The notes beneath the pieces are model-generated. The model did no database searches. It saw only the letters and a program-made list of their open reading frames with translations, and was not told where the DNA came from. Shown one piece after another: positions 1 through 6,394 of a stretch of DNA of 42,218 nt. Made by a program: the position numbers and the translations under genes. The DNA comes from Butyrivibrio sp. INlla21 (GTDB lineage Bacteria; Bacillota; Clostridia; Lachnospirales; Lachnospiraceae). The first letter of the stretch is position 1; each line of letters begins with the position of its first letter. Location: assembly GCF_900116875.1 (NCBI RefSeq), contig NZ_FPCC01000025.1, positions 1 to 42,218 of the forward strand. Direction: 5' to 3'.

Positions 1-202
1 TGAAAGGGATTTTAATGAGTGTGACAGGATCCATGCTGGGCCTGCCCATATCTGATGAATACTTATCTTCAACAAGGTCATATATGAATGACCAGTCAAT
101 TGCTTTATCAATAAGCCTGAGCATGTGATCCTGAGGTACCAGATCATCCATGCTCACAAACTGCATCTGTTCACGCTTTCTTTCGGTATTAGAAGTCATC
201 AT
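1..202 (-). CDS. IS1182-family transposase, N-terminal fragment cut by the window edge
   Basis: Reading the minus strand from an ATG at 202 (or 199; an in-frame ATG also lies at 217) gives a product starting MTSNTERKREQMQFVSMDDL and continuing with a segment that contains IDWSFIYDLV and MGRPSMDPVTLIK. That is the N-terminal DUF772-type domain of IS1182-family transposases. The frame stays open to base 1, so the catalytic DDE part lies outside the window, and whether the copy is intact cannot be judged. On its own strand a TATAAT with an extended -10 TGG sits at 242-237, which is a plausible promoter for it. It is the only mobile-element gene visible here. Confidence 0.8.
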   Translation of the reverse strand, partial: MMTSNTERKREQMQFVSMDDLVPQDHMLRLIDKAIDWSFIYDLVEDKYSSDMGRPSMDPVTLIKIPF

Positions 203-246
203 AAAGGCTATCCCCATCCACAACTTTGATACTTTTATTATACCAT

Positions 247-293
247 AAAAAGTGCCTCAATCCCAGATAAATACAGGGCTTGTGACACTTTTT
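247..293. repeat. Imperfect inverted repeat beside the transposase start
   Basis: AAAAAGTG at 247-254 pairs with CACTTTTT at 286-293. An inner CAA..CCC / GGG..TTG match follows, with a loop around 264-274. It lies upstream of the transposase start and could be part of the IS end or a transcription-blocking hairpin that protects the element. The other end of the element is not in the window, so the terminal inverted repeat cannot be defined. Confidence 0.4.
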
Positions 294-339
294 AAAAGAA
301 AAATCCACAGCATTTGCCGTGGACTTTGTCTACAGTCTG

Positions 340-361
340 ATACTTTTATATATAAAAGTAT
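340..361. repeat. Perfect 22-bp AT-rich palindrome
   Basis: Bases 340-361 read the same on both strands (ATACTTTTATA and its complement). The 12-mer TGATACTTTTAT that opens it (338-349) also occurs at 227-238, inside the transposase upstream region. The rest of 203-430 contains a short TCCAC/GTGGA hairpin near 304-323 and no gene. It could be an IS target site, a weak terminator or simply AT-rich spacer. Confidence 0.5.
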
Positions 362-429
362 ATCATTATTAAGCTAAATATGATACTGTTTTGTTTGTTT
401 TTTCGCTTAATCCCTTCATTAATAAATTT

Positions 430-457
430 TTGACTTTAAGTAAATAAGTGTTAGAAT
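430..457 (+). promoter_or_regulatory. Sigma-A type promoter for murC
   Basis: TTGACT (430-435), 16 bases, then TAGAAT (452-457), about 50 bases ahead of the murC start. Both hexamers are close to consensus and no other + strand gene starts nearby. Confidence 0.6.
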
Positions 458-508
458 ATATTCCGTTATATCTTTATTATTAATCAGAAAAAGGAAACGA
501 GGATCATC

Positions 509-1903
509 ATGTACACTATTGATTTTAATAAGCCTGTCCACATCTATTTCATGGGAATCGGAGGCATTTCCATGAGTGGGCTTGCACATATTCTCATTGA
601 GAAAGGTTTTAAGGTTTCAGGTTCTGATTCAAAAGAATCTGCCATGACCAGAACTCTCAGTGATAACGGCGTTACCGTTTTTTACGGCCAGTGTGCAGAA
701 AATATTGAGAACTCGGAACATATAGATGCAGTTGTTTATACAGCTGCGGTTCACCCCGACAACCCTGAATTCATTGCGGTTAAGAATGCAGGGATACCTA
801 TGCTTACAAGAGCGGAACTGCTCGGCCAGATCATGAAGGAGTATAAGCTTCCCGTTGCCATTAGCGGAACTCACGGAAAGACAACAACCACTTCGATGCT
901 TTCCAAGATCCTTCTTGAAGCAGGCACAGATCCTACTCTTTCTATCGGTGGCGTGTTCAAGGATATCGGTGGAAATATCAGAGTCGGAAGCTCTGACTTC
1001 TTTGTAACCGAAGCGTGTGAATACACCAACAGTTTCCTTAGCTTCTTCCCAAAGATCAGTGTAATTTCCAACATTGATGCAGATCACCTTGATTTCTTCA
1101 AGGATCTTGATGATATCAGACATTCGTTTAAGAGATTTGCCGCTCTTCTTCCGGAGGACGGCACTCTTGTCATCAACGGTGACATTGACAATGTAGATGA
1201 GATCACAGCCGGATTAACTTGTGACGTGATTACATACGGTTCCAAGGATTCTTTTGACTACTATCCTACTGATATTACTTACGACGAAAAAGGTAACCCT
1301 TCCTACAAGGCTCATATGCCCGGAGGAAAAGTCCTGGATATAAAGCTTGCCGTTCCCGGCATTCACAACGTTTACAATTCACTTGCCGCTATTGCAGTAA
1401 GCAATGTTCTCGGAATTGACGAAGACCATATGATCACAGCTCTTTCTCTCTTTGGCGGAACAAGCCGAAGATTTGAACACAAGGGTGATATTCACGGCGT
1501 TACCATAATAGACGACTATGCTCACCATCCTACCGAGATCAAAGCAACTCTCACCGCAGCGCAGAATTATCCTCACAGTAAGATCTGGTGCGTTTTCCAG
1601 CCTCATACTTACACGAGGACAAAAGCTCTTTTAAATGAGTTTGCTGAAGCTCTTTCTCTTGCCGATCACGTTATCCTTGCAGATATATATGCCGCAAGAG
1701 AGACCGATAACCTCGGAATCAGCTCCAGAACTCTTCGCGACAAGATAGTTGAACTTGGCCATGAATGCAATTATTTTCCTACTGTTCAGGGCTTTGGAGA
1801 AATCGAAAAATTTCTTTTGCAAAATTGCACTAAAGGAGATTTGTTGATAACCATGGGTGCCGGAGATGTCGTTAAAATCGGGGATGAGCTCCTTGGTAAA
1901 TAG
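509..1903 (+). CDS. murC: UDP-N-acetylmuramate--L-alanine ligase MurC
   Basis: Cytoplasmic ATP-dependent ligase that adds L-alanine to UDP-N-acetylmuramic acid, the first step of the peptidoglycan stem peptide. The 464-aa length is normal. A nucleotide-binding MGIGGISMSGLA sits at about residues 15-26. The ATP P-loop SGTHGKTTTT is at 119-128, the TEACEY segment at 168-172, NIDADHLD at 188-195 and the DDYAHHPTEI substrate/metal motif in the C-terminal third. The ATG at 509 follows AAGGA and GAGGA sequences (491-503) and a good promoter at 430-457. It appears to be transcribed alone: a hairpin with a T-run follows at about 1961-2030, before the next gene. Confidence 0.97.
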   Translation: MYTIDFNKPVHIYFMGIGGISMSGLAHILIEKGFKVSGSDSKESAMTRTLSDNGVTVFYGQCAENIENSEHIDAVVYTAAVHPDNPEFIAVKNAGIPMLTRAELLGQIMKEYKLPVAISGTHGKTTTTSMLSKILLEAGTDPTLSIGGVFKDIGGNIRVGSSDFFVTEACEYTNSFLSFFPKISVISNIDADHLDFFKDLDDIRHSFKRFAALLPEDGTLVINGDIDNVDEITAGLTCDVITYGSKDSFDYYPTDITYDEKGNPSYKAHMPGGKVLDIKLAVPGIHNVYNSLAAIAVSNVLGIDEDHMITALSLFGGTSRRFEHKGDIHGVTIIDDYAHHPTEIKATLTAAQNYPHSKIWCVFQPHTYTRTKALLNEFAEALSLADHVILADIYAARETDNLGISSRTLRDKIVELGHECNYFPTVQGFGEIEKFLLQNCTKGDLLITMGAGDVVKIGDELLGK

Positions 1904-1906
1904 TAC

Positions 1907-2067
1907 TTATCCACATATCCACTTTTAGTTTGAACTATATGTAAATCTTTTTCGGTGGATAACAGCCTACCGCTTTGTGCTCAGGTAATTATATCGGGCG
2001 TCAGCGCGGTTTGGCTGTTTTTTATTTTATCTCCAATAAATAATCCACGTTATCCACATTGTCCACA
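1907..2067. promoter_or_regulatory. Cluster of DnaA-box-like 9-mers
   Basis: Two perfect TTATCCACA boxes lie at 1907-1915 and 2050-2058. Near matches are ATATCCACT (1915-1923), TTATCCACC on the minus strand (1962-1954), TAATCCACG (2041-2049) and TTGTCCACA (2059-2067). The last three in order (2041, 2050, 2059) are head-to-tail with no gap. Established knowledge: TTATNCACA is the conserved binding site of the initiator DnaA. The cluster lies in the murC to dnaD spacer, just upstream of genes for primosome proteins. It may therefore be a DnaA-controlled promoter region or a DnaA-titrating site. That it is the chromosomal origin is unlikely, because dnaA/dnaN are not here. Confidence 0.65.
1961..2030 (+). 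terminator. Probable intrinsic terminator of murC
   Basis: AACAGCC (1961-1967) pairs with GGCTGTT (2013-2019), with an adjoining ACCGC/GCGGT match. The right arm runs into six T bases followed by ATTTTAT. The loop is long (over 30 bases), so strength is uncertain. One reverse DnaA-like box overlaps its left edge. Confidence 0.5.
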
Positions 2068-2125
2068 AGAAATGTAAAAATCCCGAAATGCGCTCTGCTA
2101 CTGGATTTCTTCGTCACTTTTCCCA

Positions 2126-2154
2126 TATCTTTTAAAAAATCACCATGCTATAAT
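2126..2154 (+). promoter_or_regulatory. Promoter with strong -10, weak -35, for the dnaD operon
   Basis: A perfect TATAAT is at 2149-2154. The base window where a -35 should be (2126-2131) reads TATCTT, a poor match. The DnaA-like tandem boxes at 2041-2067 lie about 60 bases upstream. A weak -35 with a regulator cluster upstream would fit a controlled promoter. Confidence 0.5.
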
Positions 2155-2195
2155 CGAACCTGTGATGAAAAATAAAAAGCAGGTGATTATTTAAG

Positions 2196-3293
2196 ATGAT
2201 GGGGCGTGTAACTATAAGTCATAATCTTGGGGAGGATTCAACGAATGTTTCCAATATATTCATTGATGAATATATGCAAGATGCCAATGATGCGCAGATT
2301 AAGATTTACCTTTATCTGCTAAGAATGATGAATGCAAATTTACCCACCAGTGTTTCGGCTCTGGCAGATAAATTCAACCATACAGAAAAAGATGTAATAC
2401 GAGCACTCAAATATTGGGAAAAGAAAGAGCTGATCAGCTTGGAATATGATGCCATGGGTAATCTCACAGGCATCCACATGGAAGATATCACATCTCCCGT
2501 GAAGATTTCGGCAAGAAAGAGCGAAACCGTACTTAAGCCCGTTTCTTCTATCAAACATGAAGCTACGGACGGTGTTCCCGAAAAGCCAAGCTACTCTGCA
2601 GCACAGCTTCGTTCATTCAAGCAGTCTTCGGAGTCCAGCATTCTCTTTCCGGCAGAACAGTATTTCAACAGACCTCTTACTTCTACAGAGATCATGACAC
2701 TGTTCTATATCAAAGATGAACTGAAGTTTTCCGATGATCTTTTGGACTATCTGATGCAATACTGCGTCGATAATCATAAAGCTGATTTCAGGTATGTAGA
2801 AAAGGTGGCTATAAACTGGGCTCAGCAAGGCATCAAAACGCCAAAACAGGCTCGCGTGGAAAATTACAAACGTGATCCCGAAATCGTCGAGATCATGAAA
2901 GCACTCGGTATGGAAAACAGCCCCACTGAGAAGGAAGGAAACTTTATCCGTTCCTGGCGTGGGGAGTTGGGATTTTCAATGGATATTATCATGGAAGCCT
3001 GCGACCGCACTGTTCTGGCTACACAGAAGAATCGCCTTAGATATTGCGACGGCATTCTTCGAAGCTGGCATGAGAGTAAGGTTAAAACAAGGGAGGACAT
3101 TGCCAGATTAGATGCTGACTTTACCGCCGATCTTCGCAAGAAGAAATCGAAGGCTTCCGTGTCATCCATTGACAGCAAACTCCGCTCTGACGAATCATAT
3201 ATTCGCCACGGCGGCGCCCAGAACCGTTTCAATCAGTTTCAGCAAAATACATATGATTTTGCCGAGCTCGAAAAGAAACTTCTGGACAATTAA
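2196..3293 (+). CDS. DnaD-domain primosome protein
   Basis: A 365-aa protein with an N-terminal winged-helix region (about residues 15-90, containing QIKIYLYLLRMMNA and VIRALKYWEKKELI). A low-complexity linker follows, then two DnaD/DnaB_2 (DDBH2) modules at about 150-215 and 225-300. The second carries the WHES-type ending RYCDGILRSWHESK that marks this family. Known DnaD and DnaB proteins of Firmicutes bind DNA and help load the replicative helicase. The next gene is a helicase-loader ATPase, which supports that role and recalls the dnaB-dnaI pair of Bacillus. Start: the ATG at 2196 or 2199 behind AGGTGAT. It sits downstream of a DnaA-box cluster. Confidence 0.85.
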   Translation: MMGRVTISHNLGEDSTNVSNIFIDEYMQDANDAQIKIYLYLLRMMNANLPTSVSALADKFNHTEKDVIRALKYWEKKELISLEYDAMGNLTGIHMEDITSPVKISARKSETVLKPVSSIKHEATDGVPEKPSYSAAQLRSFKQSSESSILFPAEQYFNRPLTSTEIMTLFYIKDELKFSDDLLDYLMQYCVDNHKADFRYVEKVAINWAQQGIKTPKQARVENYKRDPEIVEIMKALGMENSPTEKEGNFIRSWRGELGFSMDIIMEACDRTVLATQKNRLRYCDGILRSWHESKVKTREDIARLDADFTADLRKKKSKASVSSIDSKLRSDESYIRHGGAQNRFNQFQQNTYDFAELEKKLLDN

Positions 3294-3294
3294 G

Positions 3295-3394
3295 ACTCTT
3301 ATTCGGTTGGGGAATCGGTAAGAGTTACACAAAAGCAAGCCCTGTACTTTGGTTTGGCGGCGGCACACAGCCTTCCCCAAAACACGTGCAGGGC
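3295..3394 (+). other. Two hairpins in the dnaD to helicase-loader spacer
   Basis: ACTCTTA (3295-3301) pairs exactly with TAAGAGT (3319-3325), starting two bases after the dnaD stop. GCCCTG (3339-3344) pairs with CAGGGC (3389-3394), with an inner TTTGG/CCAAA match. Neither has a T-run, so they do not look like terminators. They may be RNA processing or stability elements that set the ratio of DnaD to loader. Confidence 0.5.
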
Positions 3395-3421
3395 ATAACT
3401 TTGTGCTAAGAGGAGAATCAC

Positions 3422-4405
3422 ATGGCACTTTCAAATGCTCAATTTGATGAAATAATGCATGAATACGAAGAAAGACGCGCGCTCCACAGGCAGGAGCTTG
3501 AAGAGAGACAGCGCTACGTATATGATACCGTTCCGGGCTACAAAGAGCTCGAAGACAAGACTGCAACAGCCAGTGTTGACTTCGGAAGAAGACTTCTTTC
3601 CGGAGAGAGACTGGACAAAAGCGCTCTTAAGCGTGAATTGGAAGAGCTTGCACGCCAAAAGAAAACTCTTTTGACTGAGGCAGGTTTCTCCGACGATTAT
3701 CTGGATATGGGTTATACCTGCAGTGACTGTAAGGACACTGGCTATATCGGCAACGAAAAGTGTCACTGTTTCAAGCAAAAGATCATAGAAACTCTCTATG
3801 ACCGTTCCAATCTTAAAACTCTGGCCAAAACAGCCAACTTCAAACTCCTCACGGACAAGTACTATCAAGGCGAGGATTTAAAGCGTTTTCAGGGAGCTGT
3901 AAAAGCTTCAGAAAAATTTATAAATAATTTTAACTCCGACTACCAAAATCTATTTATTTATGGTACAGTTGGTGTTGGCAAATCATTCCTGTCCACATGT
4001 GTTGCCAACGAATTGCTCAAAAAAGGGCATTCGGTTATTTATTTTAGTTCTTCGGGACTGTTTGAACTCTTGGCCGAGAACTCATTCGACTATCGTAACA
4101 AGCAGGAGCTAAAGAGTATATATGATGATATATACAATTGCGAACTGCTGATAATTGACGATCTCGGTACAGAGCGAACCAACAGCTTTGTGGCATCTGA
4201 GCTTTTCTCATGCCTCAACGAGAGAGATTTAAGAAAAAAGTCTACTGTCATTACAACCAACCTTTCTCTGGAAGAATTACAGGCAACCTATTCGGAAAGA
4301 ATCTTTTCGCGGGTAACCAGCAATTACACGCTTCTTAAATTAACCGGACAGGACATTCGTAAAATCAAAAAGATTGCCAGAAAAGAAAGTGAGGATTTTC
4401 AGTAA
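3422..4405 (+). CDS. Helicase loader ATPase (DnaI/DnaC type)
   Basis: AAA+ ATPase of the IstB/DnaC family, 327 aa. Residues 1-90 are a charged helical region expected to contact the helicase. A zinc-binding set follows, with C100, C103, C114 and C116 (CSDCKDTGY...CHC), as in Bacillus DnaI. Walker A GTVGVGKS is at 181-188, Walker B LLIIDDLGTE at about 242-251, sensor-1 TTN at 278-280, and an arginine-finger region near SERIFSRV. It would load the DnaB hexamer encoded at 24074 in this window. The RBS AGAGGAGA is well placed. Its stop overlaps the next start (TAATG at 4403-4407), so the PRPP synthetase is probably translationally coupled. IstB proteins of insertion sequences are related, but the zinc motif and the neighbouring dnaD gene argue for a chromosomal loader. 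Confidence 0.88.
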   Translation: MALSNAQFDEIMHEYEERRALHRQELEERQRYVYDTVPGYKELEDKTATASVDFGRRLLSGERLDKSALKRELEELARQKKTLLTEAGFSDDYLDMGYTCSDCKDTGYIGNEKCHCFKQKIIETLYDRSNLKTLAKTANFKLLTDKYYQGEDLKRFQGAVKASEKFINNFNSDYQNLFIYGTVGVGKSFLSTCVANELLKKGHSVIYFSSSGLFELLAENSFDYRNKQELKSIYDDIYNCELLIIDDLGTERTNSFVASELFSCLNERDLRKKSTVITTNLSLEELQATYSERIFSRVTSNYTLLKLTGQDIRKIKKIARKESEDFQ

Positions 4406-5619
4406 TGCCAAAAAGAGAAGAGAAACGTAATCTGGAAACTATTCCTGTAGGTTCCCTAGGAATCATTCCACTTAAGGGAGTTAAGCCTTTAGCGGAAAAA
4501 GTCGATTACTACCTCGTTAAATGGAGAGCAGAAAGAGAGAACGAACACAAAGGAAGCTTGGCCTTCACAGGTTATGAGCGCCCCTCTTACATTCTCGATG
4601 CCGAAGTTCCGAGATTCGGAACAGGTGAGGCAAAGGGTGTAATTAAGGCATCCGTTCGCGGTGACGATCTTTATCTGCTTGTAGATGTATGTAACTACTC
4701 ACAAACCTATTCTCTTTTCGGACAAGAAAATCATATGTCTCCTGATGATCATTATCAGGATCTTAAAAGAATAATCGCTGCTGTCGGCGGAAAAGCAAGA
4801 AGAATCACTGTTATCATGCCTTTCCTCTATGAATCAAGACAGCACAAAAGAAGTTCAAGAGAGTCTCTCGACTGTGCAATTGCTCTTCAGGAGCTTGTTA
4901 ACATGGGTGTTGATAACATTATCACCTTTGATGCACACGATCCGAGAGTTCAAAATGCTATTCCACTCAACGGTTTTGAAACCGTAAGAACAACATATCA
5001 GTTTATTAAGGCCCTTCTCAGAAATGTATGGGATCTTAAGATCGACTCCGACAACATGATGGTAATCTCCCCCGACGAAGGCGGTATGAGCAGAGCAATC
5101 TATCTTGCCAGCGTTCTTGGTCTTGATGTCGGAATGTTCTATAAGAGACGTGACTACACACAGGTTGTAGACGGAAGAAATCCTATCGTATCACACGAGT
5201 TCCTCGGAACAAGCGTTGAGGGTAAATCAGTTATCATCGTAGACGACATGATCTCTTCAGGTGAGAGTATCCTCGATGTTGCCAAGGCACTTAAACAGCG
5301 CAAGGCTGCAAGAATATATGCATTCTCTACATTCGGTCTTTTCACAGGCGGACTTACAGCATTTGATAAAGCTTACGAAGAAGGACTTATCGACAGAGTA
5401 TTTACAACTAACCTCGTATATCAGACACCCGAGCTTCTCTCTCGTGAATGGTATATCAGCTGCGACATGAGTAAATACATTGCTTACCTTATCGATACAC
5501 TTAACCACGATGCTTCAATAAGCGACCTTCTCAATCCTGTTGAACGTATCAACAACATCATTGAGAGATATAACAGCGGAGAGCTCAGAGCTTCTCTTGA
5601 GGCAGAAAAGAAGATCTGA
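4405..5619 (+). CDS. prs: Ribose-phosphate pyrophosphokinase, long form
   Basis: Makes PRPP from ribose 5-phosphate and ATP, feeding purine, pyrimidine, histidine and NAD synthesis. Recognisable parts are MPFLYESRQHKR (about 138-149, matching the ATP-binding RQD-type segment), FDAHDPRVQ (about 175-183, active-site His loop), ISPDEGGMSRA (about 221-231) and the PRPP loop VIIVDDMISSGES (277-288). At 404 aa it is about 85 residues longer than the usual 315-aa enzyme, with an N-terminal extension, extra sequence around residues 40-110 and a C-terminal tail. It overlaps the helicase-loader stop by one base. Upp and RpiB elsewhere in the window use the product and substrate pool of this enzyme. Confidence 0.88.
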   Translation: MPKREEKRNLETIPVGSLGIIPLKGVKPLAEKVDYYLVKWRAERENEHKGSLAFTGYERPSYILDAEVPRFGTGEAKGVIKASVRGDDLYLLVDVCNYSQTYSLFGQENHMSPDDHYQDLKRIIAAVGGKARRITVIMPFLYESRQHKRSSRESLDCAIALQELVNMGVDNIITFDAHDPRVQNAIPLNGFETVRTTYQFIKALLRNVWDLKIDSDNMMVISPDEGGMSRAIYLASVLGLDVGMFYKRRDYTQVVDGRNPIVSHEFLGTSVEGKSVIIVDDMISSGESILDVAKALKQRKAARIYAFSTFGLFTGGLTAFDKAYEEGLIDRVFTTNLVYQTPELLSREWYISCDMSKYIAYLIDTLNHDASISDLLNPVERINNIIERYNSGELRASLEAEKKI

Positions 5620-5679
5620 CTGTAACCGGCTAAACTATATTTCGGCGGGCAAGCGCCGGGATCATGATAGGAGGTTCTT

Positions 5680-6315
5680 ATGGCAATAAATGAAAACATT
5701 ACTAAGAGAAACGATCTCTTATCCAAGAAAGTAATAAGCGGACTTGAATCACGTAATATGACAGGTTATTATGCCAAGGACAAAGAAGAAGCTCTTAAGA
5801 TCGCACTTAGCATAATTCCCGAAAACAGCACAGTAACAATGGGCGGTGCCATGAGTGCCGTTGAGATCGGACTTGTAGATGCTCTTAAAAACGGCAATTA
5901 CAATTTCATCGACAGAAACGAGATTGCCGATAAACGCGCTGCTATGCTTGCCGCATACGATGCAGACGTTTTTCTTGCAAGTGCCAACGCAATGACAGAG
6001 GACGGAATCCTTGTAAACATAGACGGCAACGCCAATCGCGTATCTGCTATCGCACAGGGCCCCAAAAAGGTAGTATTCATTGTTGGCATGAACAAGGTAT
6101 GCAATGATGTTGACGGAGCTCTCAAAAGAGCAAGAAATGTTGCGGCTCCTATAAATGCACAGCGCTTCGGACTTAATACTCCTTGCGCAAAGACCGGTTC
6201 TTGCATGAATTGTAAATCACCCGATACTATCTGCTGCCAATTCCTTATTACTCGCTTTTCCAAGCATGCGGACAGGATTCATGTGATCCTTGTAAACGAT
6301 AATCTCGGATTCTGA
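5680..6315 (+). CDS. LUD-domain protein (LutC/YkgG-like)
   Basis: A 211-aa protein with the LUD fold. MGGAMSAVEIGLVDALK is at about 54-70, the ADVFLASANAMTEDGILVNID block at about 95-115 and GPKKVVFIVG at 127-136. Proteins of this group occur in lactate utilisation complexes and as stand-alone clostridial proteins of unproven activity. The tail carries five cysteines (169, 175, 178, 185, 186), which could bind a metal or an iron-sulfur cluster. The start is fixed by TAGGAGG seven bases ahead. It lies 60 bases after prs, probably on the same transcript, and is followed by a two-way terminator. The substrate is unknown. Confidence 0.8.
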   Translation: MAINENITKRNDLLSKKVISGLESRNMTGYYAKDKEEALKIALSIIPENSTVTMGGAMSAVEIGLVDALKNGNYNFIDRNEIADKRAAMLAAYDADVFLASANAMTEDGILVNIDGNANRVSAIAQGPKKVVFIVGMNKVCNDVDGALKRARNVAAPINAQRFGLNTPCAKTGSCMNCKSPDTICCQFLITRFSKHADRIHVILVNDNLGF

Positions 6316-6350
6316 TAAAGAACTGATATTTATAGAAATAATTGCATTAT

Positions 6351-6388
6351 AAAACGCGGAAATGACCTTAAATCATTCCCGCGTTTTT
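6351..6388. terminator. Bidirectional terminator between LUD gene and lacZ
   Basis: AAAACGCGGAAATGA pairs with TCATTCCCGCGTTTTT across a short loop, with A-runs and T-runs on either side. It serves the + strand LUD operon and the convergent minus-strand lacZ. Confidence 0.85.
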
Positions 6389-6394
6389 CATTAT

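Noticed and set aside
1907..2195. Chromosomal replication origin
   Set aside because: DnaA boxes are present, but dnaA, dnaN and rpmH are absent and no long AT-rich unwinding region is seen; a regulatory or titration cluster is the better reading.
3422..4405. IstB of an IS21-type element
   Set aside because: No IstA or IS ends nearby; the zinc motif and dnaD neighbour point to a helicase loader.
5898..6263. A 121-codon minus-strand ORF inside the LUD gene
   Set aside because: It lacks an RBS and lies wholly antisense to a gene with clear family motifs.
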